64,000 nucleotides of DNA, taken from the NCBI RefSeq assembly GCF_024586455.1, contig NC_065921.1, positions 46,708,574 through 46,772,573 of the forward strand, read 5' to 3'. The position numbers and the translations under genes are program-made. The notes under the pieces are model-generated. The model was not told the origin of the DNA, ran no database searches, and saw nothing but the letters and a program-made list of their open reading frames with translations. Positions within the stretch are counted from its first letter, which is position 1. Each line of letters begins with the position of its first letter. Below are positions 55,940-64,000 of the stretch, piece after piece. This stretch comes from Bactrocera neohumeralis. Its lineage: Eukaryota > Arthropoda > Insecta > Diptera > Tephritidae.

Positions 55940-57210
55940 GTTTTCAATATTGTTTATAATGTGTATTTTATAATAACAAATTTAACGACTTTTTCGAACA
56001 AACGAACTTTTTCGTTCAAAGTGTTCCAAAAAGTTCGGATTATTTTAGATTATCATTTCATTTTTCTGAAAATTTTATGAAACAGCTTTTTAATATCTCC
56101 GTAAAAAATTTACAAGAACAGGAACATGTGCTAGTGCAAAGTACCTTTTAAACGTTTTCTATGGTAATTTGAAAAGTTTAAATGTAAATAAGCTGGTACA
56201 TTTTCCGTGTAGTTGTTTCGGCTAATATGATTGAAGGCTTGTGTGTGATGTAGCTAATATTTTGGTCAGATTTTGTGTTACGTTTGTAGCTCAAACTTGG
56301 CAAACGCTTCCCATAAGTGGAATTCGTGCTTAAACAGAATTTCAAATGAATAACGCTTTAGAATCCACCTTTACTACTCTAGTGAGGAAAGCACACATAC
56401 TATAACAAATGTGAGAAAGAGGATTATAGAAAAAAATTTTGTAGAACAGAAAATATTTCATGTGTCGGTTTTGAGGACGAGGTAAAATCTTACAAAATCA
56501 AATGAAGTACTTGTGAAATTAAGTTTGAGACGTACCTTTACGAAATCAAATATTTCCTTATTCAAAAATTTATGTACTACCATTTCAAAAGAGCTAATAG
56601 TATGTACGTACAAGGCTGAGAGACAACCATCACTGAGCCGCTTTACAATACACGTCTGTTGTGTAACTAGTCGGTTTAATATCGGCGTTGAAGTATTGAA
56701 ATGACAATCAAAATGTTTCCAAACCACGAAAGTGTCAAAATTAAATCATGCGTAAGAAAGCATACAATAGGTGAGAGTTGATTGCTCAGTATTATACAAA
56801 TCATCCTGCGCAAACCTATGTAATAAACATAGGTGAATACATGATCATATATGTATATGTATACATAGTATATAGTATATGTATAGTATTTGTATATACA
56901 TATGTACATCGGTTTGGTGTCTAATTGGTTTTGTTCCCATATTGCTATCATGAAAACGTTACAGTTTCGTAGGTTCGCAACAAAATTTACCTATCTCATC
57001 AATGTGAATTGCGCATTTATGAAATGAAATAATTAAAAATAGAAAGTTTGTGTAAAAATCGAAACTCTATTATGAAGTTACAAACGTCAATATAGGTATA
57101 TATTTTCATAATTCACACCACCAAAAACACGACCCATAAATTTCGGCATATGCAATTTTTATTTCCTTATTTTCAATTAACCATAAAATATGTCGGTCAA
57201 GCAGCATTTT
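55940..57210. other. noncoding AT-rich stretch
   Basis: No supported gene. 56820-56910 is a degenerate TATATGTATA microsatellite-like tract. Confidence 0.5.
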
Positions 57211-57295
57211 CTTTTTTTTTTTTTAATTGGCGTAGACACAGCTTACACGATTATATCCGAGTTAACAACAGCGCACCAGTGGTTTCTTCTTTTCG

Positions 57296-58742
57296 CTACG
57301 TAGCGCCAGTTGGATATTCCAAGCGTAGCCAGGTCCTTCTCCACTTGGTCCTTCCAACGGAGTGGAGGTCTTCCTCTTCCTTTGCTTCCCCCGGCGGATA
57401 CTGCGTCGAATACTTCAGAGCTGGAGTGTTTTCGTCCATTCGGACAACATGACCTAGCCAGCGTAGCCGCTGTCTTTTAATTCGCTGAACTATGTCAATT
57501 TCGTCGTATATCTCACACAGCTCATCGACCCATCGAATGCAATATTCGACCATAAATCTTCAGCAGAACTTTTCTCTCGAAAACTCTCAACATCGACTCA
57601 TCAGTTGATGTCATCATCCAAGCCTATGCACCATATAGCAGGACGGGAATTATGAGTGACTTATAGAGTTTGGTTTTTGTTCGTCGAGAGAGGACTTTAC
57701 TTTTCAATTGCCTACTCAGTCCGAAGTAGCACCTGTTGGCAAGAGTTGTCCTGCGTTGGATTTCCAGGCTGACATCGTTGGTGATGTTTACGCTGGTTCC
57801 CAAATATACGAAACTATCTACAACTTCAAAGTTATGACTGTCAATAGTGACGTGAGAGCCAAGTCGCGAGTGCGACGACTGTTTGTTTGATGACAGGAGA
57901 TATTTCGTCTTGCCCTCTTTCACTACCAGACCCATTTGCTTTGCTTCCTTGTCCAGTCTGAAGAAAGCAGAACTAACGGCGCGAGTGTTGAGGATGATGA
58001 TATCAATATCGTCGGCATACGTCAGCAGCTGTACACTGTTATAAAAGATTGTACCTGCTCGATTAAGTTCTACAGCTCGAATTATTTTCTCCAGCAGCAG
58101 ACTGAAGAAGTCGCACGATAGGGAGTCGCTTTGTCTGAAACCCCGTTTGGTTTCGAACGGCTCGGAGAGGTCCTTCCCGACCCTGACGGAGCTTTTCGTG
58201 TTGCTCAATGTCAGTTTCCACAGCCGTATTAGTCTTGCGAGGATACCAAATTCAGACATCGCGGCATAAAGGCAGATCATTTTCCTGCTGTCGAAATCAG
58301 CTTTGAAATCGACGAAGAGGTGGTGTGTATCGATTCTCCTTGGTCTTTTCCAAGATTTAGCGCATGGTAAATATCTGGTCGGTTGATGATTTGCCAGGTC
58401 TATGGTCACACTGATAAGGTCCAATCAGTTTGTTGACGGTGGACTTAAATCTTTCACCCAATACGCTCGATAGAACCTTATACGCGATGTTGAGGAGGCT
58501 AATCCCACGGTAGTTGGCGCAGATTGTGGGTCTCCCTTTTTGTAGATTGGGCAGAGTACACTTAAATTCCAATCGTTGGGCATGCTTTCTTCCGACCGTA
58601 TTTTACAAAGAAGCTGATGTATGCTTCTTATCTGTTCTTCGCCGCCGTGTTTGAATAGCTCGGCCGGTAATCCAGCGGACCCCGCTGCTTTGTTGTTCTT
58701 TAGACGGGTAATTGCTGTTCGAACTTCTTCATGGTCGGGCAA
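57296..58742 (-). pseudogene. RTE copy 2, RT part
   Basis: Pieces in several frames: 58742-58425 (NNKAAGSAGLPAELFKHGG), 58424-57624 (SDSLSCDFFSLLLEKII, LLTYADDIDI with the catalytic DD, then KSLIIPVLLYGA) and 57553-57296 (VQRIKRQRLRWLGHVVRMDE). At least three frame breaks. Confidence 0.85.
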
Positions 58743-58873
58743 TTGAACGTCTGCTCTATCGTCATCGATTGGGGAATCGTGTTCGCCTTCTCCTGGCGTT
58801 GTACTTTCACTGCCATTCAGCAGGCTGGAGAAGTGTTCCCTCCATAATTTAAGTATGCTCTGGGCATCGGTGA

Positions 58874-59941
58874 CTAGATCACCATCGGCGTTCTACAAGA
58901 GTATGCTCCGGTCTTGAAACCTTCTGTAAGCCGGCGCATTTTTTCGTAGAATTTTCGAGCATTACCCCTGTCGGCCAGCTTATCAAGCTCTTCATACTCA
59001 CGCTTTTCGGTCTCTTTCTTTTTCTGTCTGCAAATGCGTCTCGTTTCCCTCTTCAACTCTTGGTATCTATCCCATCCCGCACGTGTAGTGGTCGATCGTA
59101 ACGTTGCGAGGTAGGCATCCTGTTTTCTCTCCGCTGCGACACGGCACTCCTCGTCGTACCAGCTGTTCGTTTGCATTTTCTGAAAACCAATTGATGTATT
59201 TTCTTGTGCTGGAATCTAGTACCACAGATAACCATATTTCGGGCCCCGGCGAAGTCGATCAGCCTCCTTCCATTTGGGGATGTTTCGTCGTGGAGGCTGA
59301 ATTTACCGACCGTTGTGCCAAAGATACCTTTTCTGCCCACCCTGGCGTTAAAGCCGCCAAGCACGGTTTTGATATCGTGGCGGGGGCAACTCTCATAGGC
59401 GCGCTCCAAGCGCTCATAGAAAGCATCTTTGGTCGCAAATCAGCGACTTGTCAAAGAACCTCACTTTGATGCGGATTGTGGCTAGACGTTCGTTCACCGG
59501 AGTGAATCATAGTGCTCGGCGACGGAGTCTCTCTCCCACCACGAATCCCACACCAATCTTGCGCTCCTTTATATGGCCACTGTAGTAAATGCCACACGTA
59601 CCTACTCGTCTCTTTCCTTGTCCCGTCCTTCGCATTTCTTGGACGGTGGTGATGTCAGCCTTTATTTTTACGGGGACATCAACCAGCTGGGCAGCGGCAC
59701 CTTCCCAATTAAGGGACCGGACATTCCAGGTGCATGCCCTCAATTCGTAGTCCTTATTTCGTTTGCCATGGTCGTCATCAAAACGGGGGTCTCTCATCCC
59801 AGGCTGATTGCTAATTTTCATTGTTGGTATTTTTTTACGTAGCGGGTCCCAAAACGTGCGCACAACGGCGCGAACGGATGTTCTTAGGCTACCCAAAGGA
59901 TACTTGGTCAAAGACCGGAAATCGTGAGCTGCTTGAGCCAT
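58874..59941 (-). pseudogene. RTE copy 2, endonuclease part
   Basis: 59941-59507 reads RACTWNVRSLNWEGAAAQ and QEMRRTGQGKRR (QEMRW in copy 1); 59409-59053 reads GGFNARVGRKG where copy 1 has GDFNARVG, so a catalytic Asp is lost; 59176-58874 is the linker before RT. The NQIDHVV and SDHYLV blocks are in the deleted part. Confidence 0.85.
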
Positions 59942-60033
59942 GCGTAAAAGAATCGTTTCTGGCCACTGCCAAGAGAATGGTGATCAGAGAACTTTCCTCA
60001 CTTGCGGGAACTTCATCACATGACTCCATCCGT

Positions 60034-61148
60034 CATTATTTGCATTAGCTTGCCATATATACGAGTTTAGTTAAAATAGTTATACTGTAAGAGAAGCACT
60101 TAAATAAGTATATTCCACAGTAAATGTAAACATGATACGTTAGCAAGCAAAAAAAGAGCACTCTTGGTATCTGTGCGCTTAAATAGCCCAGTCTGGAACA
60201 GGTTTGCAGATACCTGGCGGCCTCGGTAATAAAATATACTTGCGTAGTTACGGCTAAGTGCAATAAGTCTTACTTTCCCTAGTAATAGGTCTAAAATATG
60301 AGCCAAAACTACAGAAATAACAATAAAGCATTAAGAGAGTCCAGAAGAGGGCAGCATTTATAACGAGCTCAAAAATAGGCAGCGAAAGGACAGGAGCGAA
60401 AACGGTCTAGGTGCAAGAGCTGGACAGTGACCCTGGAGCTGAAGCTTAGCATAACTGCGGGCAACAAACAACACTAATGACAGCTGAAACCAAGTCCTGT
60501 AGCCGAAGCTTGGCCACAATGCAGAAAGGAGAAGGAGAAGCGAAAAATGTTATTGGTCTACTTAGACACTAGAGTAAAGAAATCAGCAACAAGGGGGACT
60601 ATAGCCACGGGTGACCAATTGGCGCTATACGCTATCGAGTGGGAAGCGGCTTACTAACTCAAAAGTCTCATTTTCATTTAGAAATCCAATTTCAGAATAG
60701 TGTGCCAAATGGCACGGACATGGTACTCAGAAATACTTTCTTTGACCATAAGTGGTTTATTGTCTCCATATTTTGTTTTTTTATAAATATTCCATTCACC
60801 AAGCTACTTCTTACTGATGAACCTGTTGACTCGTAAAATCAACCTATGCAATCTCAGCTCCGCTTCCGCGGCTTCCAGTACCTGTGTTTACTATTCAAAC
60901 CAAAAATGTGCCATAATCTGTATACAATTAAATATATTTCTTAAATATATTTATCTAGAACAATTTGTAGTAACATGAATACTGTGTTTGTCTACCTACA
61001 TACATACGTAAATATTTTTTTATTTAAACTGATTGTCGTATTATCAGTGTGGGGTAGTTGCTCTTATCAGCAGTAATATATAATGTTTAATACAGTCAGC
61101 AGAGTGTTTCGCTTATATCTTCATTATTTTGATAATTTGCATTTATAA
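60034..61148. other. noncoding stretch with a purine-rich, GC-richer block
   Basis: 60330-60640 is unusually rich in A/G and GC for this window (AGAAGAGGGCAGC, GGACAGGAGCGAAAACGG, AGCTGAAGCTTAGC and AGCCGAAGCTTGGC as a repeated theme). No ORF or family recognised; may be an old retroelement piece. Confidence 0.4.
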
Positions 61149-61174
61149 TTGGAACTCCGCAGTCGTTGTCCTGC
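61149..61174 (-). terminator. Helitron 3' hairpin and end
   Basis: CGCAGGACAACGACTGCG forms a 5-bp stem; it is matched at 12303-12320 and 15438-15456 (CGCAAGACAACGCCTGCG). It ends a few bases before CCAA (copy 3) or CCAG (copies 1 and 2), degenerate versions of the CTRR end. Confidence 0.7.
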
Positions 61175-61239
61175 GTTAAATTATGTGTTTAGAAATGAAA
61201 AAGTTGAATTTATCATTTCACTTTTTTTCAATGTATCGC

Positions 61240-63045
61240 AGCTTGATAAACGACATTTTTTGGTTTCTGTTCCGGTGTATAGAAAAGATGGTTTTCCAAC
61301 TCGTGAGCAGGCCACGTATATCTGGCCGAGTGAAAAACATAGCATTTCCAAATGTATACCATTCACTATGTGACTATCCTTGTGTCTCAAATGCAATTTT
61401 CACTGGAAACTGAATACGTTTGAACTGAAATGGCAAATCGTTAGAACTCAGAGGAATTCGTAGAATCAAGCATTCTGCCCCTTTGTATTCGAAAGCTGCG
61501 TCACAATCAGTCGGGTTCCATTACACAGTTTCGGCGCCTGAAGATTGTGGAACATAATAACGACAGATCCAATTTTGAGACGCAAATGATGCGGTGGCAT
61601 ACCAAGCCTATTCAAAGAATTTAGAAATTCCACGATCGATTAATTTGTATGAGCGCAAGTCTCTCGGAATTTGACTTTGAGTCTTCCAGTTTAAGTCAAC
61701 AACATCGGTATTTTTGGCAGCTAACATTGCGCGTGCACTTAAGGAATTGTAGTTACGATAATTTGTCCAATATCCGAATATTCGTGATGAGTTCATCTTT
61801 GGTGAATTGGTAAAGGGAAGATGGAATTGATATCAAACCACCGGAAGTATCAACCGGAATTTACCCATTTCCAATTCTTAGCGAATACGATGTAAAATGT
61901 CTTCGGCAATGTCATTTTTGTTCGTATTCCATAATTGACGCTAATTTGATAGCTGATCATCGCGAAAAGTGTGCAAACTTCATTCCAGTGATTATCATGT
62001 TCCAGCAAATGTAATTGTAATTGTATGTAGTATAATATCAAGATATTTCCGAATAGAGCAAATTCTCGCAAACGGTTCACTGACGAAAGTTGAGAAAAAA
62101 CTCGTAAATGTTAATTTTGTTGCTGGCGGTGTTTTCTCTGTCTGTACTGTATTCTCTGTGTTGAAATAGACTATTTGGTCATTCTCCAAATTAACTGCGA
62201 GACGCACAACATTCGGAAAACGTTCATGAATCGCAAAAGTAAATATCATACAAAGCGCTTTATTGCAGTTCACGTATCGACCGTATCGTTCAAGATCGGT
62301 AACCGCCATGTTGCTTCCTTTGGTGACGTATTTACACACGTATTTTATCTATTACACCAAACTGCAATACGCAACATTGACATGACTTTTGAATGTGAAA
62401 TTGACAACAGAGGCGAATATGGTACGATCCATATGTTGTCGACTTTGATGTGTTGTTAACTTCGATATTCACGCCTCTAAATTGAATGCTAAATGTTCTG
62501 CCATTGTCATCTGATGAGCGACGCTGATACATTGGATATCCATCATTTCTATGTAGTTTGTGTTTCCTAAAGAAAATCACCTGGATAGTGTTTCGTACAT
62601 TTATTGTCAGACATACAAGCCGAAGTGGTATTGTGATGTCCGTAAGATACATGAACCATATTGGTTTAGTATAATTCTGCTTCTATCTCTGGATCAGGAA
62701 TTTCCGCAGAAATGATTTCATCAATTTGATTTGGTGTAACCACCATCCACCATCCAAAGAAGAATATGTGCGTGCGGCAAACCACCACTCAACAGAGTAT
62801 ATCCAGCATCTAACAGCACCACATATACGTTGCTTTAAAATAAAGTTTACAAAACATCGCAACTGTTGTTTGAAAAGTTGTCCTCTGACATCGTGACGAT
62901 CGCTTGCTGATTGCCCGCGATCCATAATTTCATTCGTATGTCATCGCATCCTGGGAATACTCGGTCATGTGCCATGGGCTGTCAATATAGTACATACTTA
63001 TGTTGATGCCAAAACGAACGCGACCTCTTCGTGGCATCGTAACAA
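61240..63045 (-). pseudogene. Helitron Rep/helicase remnants
   Basis: Order on the minus strand: MPRRGRVRFGINI at ~63038; GLPHAHILLWM at ~62775, the conserved segment before the Rep domain; 62339-62090 KYVTKGSNMAVTDLERYGRY, VNCNKALCMIFTFAIHERFP, VVRLAVNLENDQIVYFN; 61650-61490 GMPPH, SVVIMFHNLQAPKLCNGTRL, IVTQLS; 61310-61250 GQIYVACSRVGKPSFLYTG, the last helicase motif. The rolling-circle Tyr motif and the Walker A/B part of the helicase are deleted. Frames change repeatedly. Confidence 0.8.
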
Positions 63046-63662
63046 ATTTAAATCTGTAATTGAGCACTTTGTGTGAAACACATATAACGTTTTCACGGAA
63101 TAAATTTCAATAATTTTTTTTTTGAATAACGGGAATAAAGAAAGCAAACGACAAATTTGACAATTGAAAAACAAAAAGAAAAAAGTTGAAAAAAAATTTT
63201 TTGTATGAAAAAAAGTTATTTTTTGGAATTGTCCAACTTTCCGACTTTTCCTCACGAAAAACATACGGTTTTTTCATTTCTAAACTTTCCTCGATCGTTT
63301 GTATGGGAAAAAGCTCTCTTTAGGGGTTTCCCGCCAATTATTCGATTTTTTGTCGTCATAAAAACCATCCTTGAGCCTCAACGAACATTTTAAAAAAAGA
63401 ATTGGCAAAATTGGTCCAGGCGTTTTTGAGTTATGCGCCAGCATTTAAAATCATGTTCGTTTTTATCTCCTTTTTAAAATCGTATTTGAAAATTTATTTT
63501 CTTCATAATTTTTTTTTCGGAAAATTTTCCAGAATTTTCTTAAGTATTCTTCTTGTTTGGGCGGACACCTGTCCGAATTGGTGGTAATCACCGAAATCGG
63601 TCCAGGCGTTCTCCAGTTATAAGCGTAGTAACTAACGTCACTTTCTTTTATATATATATAGA

Positions 63663-64000
63663 TGTAATTTCGTGTGCCAAAATAGAGTTTGGTTATTATT
63701 GTATTCTTATCATGAATAATGTCAACTGGGATTAGACATTGAAGCGATTGAATTAATTTATCATGTTAAGGGTATAATGAGAACAAATTTATCTGCCAAA
63801 TTTACATATACATAGCTTCTAAAAATGTGTAATATATTATTTACTGAAAGTAGTGTCGTGTGTTAGTTAATATGGTAAGCATGTACTGCTAAATATTGAA
63901 TTTCTATATCAATAGCAGTTACTATTCGTGGGCTGAAAGTAATCATAAGGAGTGATCCTGATTAGTAGTACACACAGTTGCAAAGTTATTATAGCTTCGA
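63663..64000. other. noncoding flank
   Basis: AT-rich, no feature recognised. Confidence 0.5.

Larger units (their letters stand above)
57211..60033 (-). mobile_element. RTE copy 2, full-length ends but degraded
   Basis: Same family as 48205-51472, similarity visible end to end. 3' tail is poly(A) (T run at 57212-57224) rather than (AAG)n. 5' end GATGGAGTCATGTGATGAAG near 60030. Missing ~390 bp between endonuclease and RT (around 59190) and a shorter part elsewhere. Target duplication not convincing. Confidence 0.88.
61149..63662 (-). mobile_element. Helitron copy 3, internally deleted, with recognisable ends
   Basis: Minus strand begins TCTATATATATATAAAAG with A before it, as Helitrons do (5' TC, insertion between A and T), then AACTGGAGAACGCCTGGACC. 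It ends with a perfect hairpin CGCAG...CTGCG (61157-61174 region), then GAGTTCCAA followed by T. Between them lie remnants of the Rep/helicase protein. Size 2.5 kb versus more than 5 kb expected for an autonomous copy. Confidence 0.82.

Noticed and set aside
56820..56910. TATATGTATA tract as a regulatory element
   Set aside because: Ordinary AT microsatellite in AT-rich DNA.
60330..60640. Purine-rich block as an RNA gene or exon
   Set aside because: No fold, conserved box or open frame of useful length could be seen.
1..64000. tRNA, rRNA, CRISPR array, bacterial operon
   Set aside because: No cloverleaf, rRNA core or regularly spaced repeats seen; tRNA-like words are only retroelement primer sites.

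Overview
The window looks like AT-rich, transposon-dense nuclear DNA of a higher (cyclorrhaphan) fly, plausibly a tephritid fruit fly. Grounds: nested insect-type LTR elements (CsRn1-like and other Ty3/gypsy, BEL/Pao), an RTE-type non-LTR family, insect-type mariners, Helitrons, and a ~1 kb interspersed repeat with TTTATACTCTC ends in several copies. The species assignment is inference. No bacterial-style operons, rRNA, tRNA or CRISPR are visible, and no intact host gene can be demonstrated.

Layout. 1-3062: 5' part of an intact CsRn1-like Ty3/gypsy element (minus strand) whose gag and pol are one reading frame split by a single TAG; it sits inside a copy of the 1 kb repeat (3063-4013). 4725-12331: a decayed Helitron split by a BEL/Pao element (5210-10507, TSD ACGAT). 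10333-16879: a ~3 kb tandem duplication whose second unit has a strangely shredded 1.4 kb core between near-identical flanks. 17413-23771: a MITE with TTAA duplication and 19-bp TIRs, split by a young Ty3/gypsy element (18053-23694, LTRs differing at two sites, integrase catalytic Glu lost). 24257-27447: a DNA transposon with TIRs, a 5-bp TSD, subterminal inverted motifs and an XPG/FEN1-like nuclease ORF; it carries a nested mariner. 27453-46830: mostly noncoding AT-rich DNA with mariner, non-LTR and old repeat fragments, two weak host-gene candidates (33422, 34464) and a foldback mariner (45100-45607). 46832-55939: a composite of repeat copy B, a Ty3/gypsy gag-RT split by a full-length RTE element (TSD ATGTTT), an abrupt switch to a BEL/Pao integrase end with a zinc-knuckle ORF, repeat copy C, and a BEL LTR end. 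57211-60033: a second, broken RTE copy. 61149-63662: a short Helitron with recognisable 5' TC and 3' hairpin ends.

The window is best read as an archaeological stack: insertion order can be read from who interrupts whom (Helitron, then BEL; TTAA MITE, then Ty3; XPG element, then mariner; Ty3, then RTE; 1 kb repeat, then CsRn1). The best candidates for something under-described are the XPG-nuclease transposon with its inverted CTCGAGCGCG motifs, the in-frame amber between gag and pol of the CsRn1-like element, and the post-integrase zinc-knuckle ORF of the BEL fragment. Many single-base frameshifts in otherwise young elements, plus the shredded duplicate, mean that assembly error must be excluded before biology is inferred.
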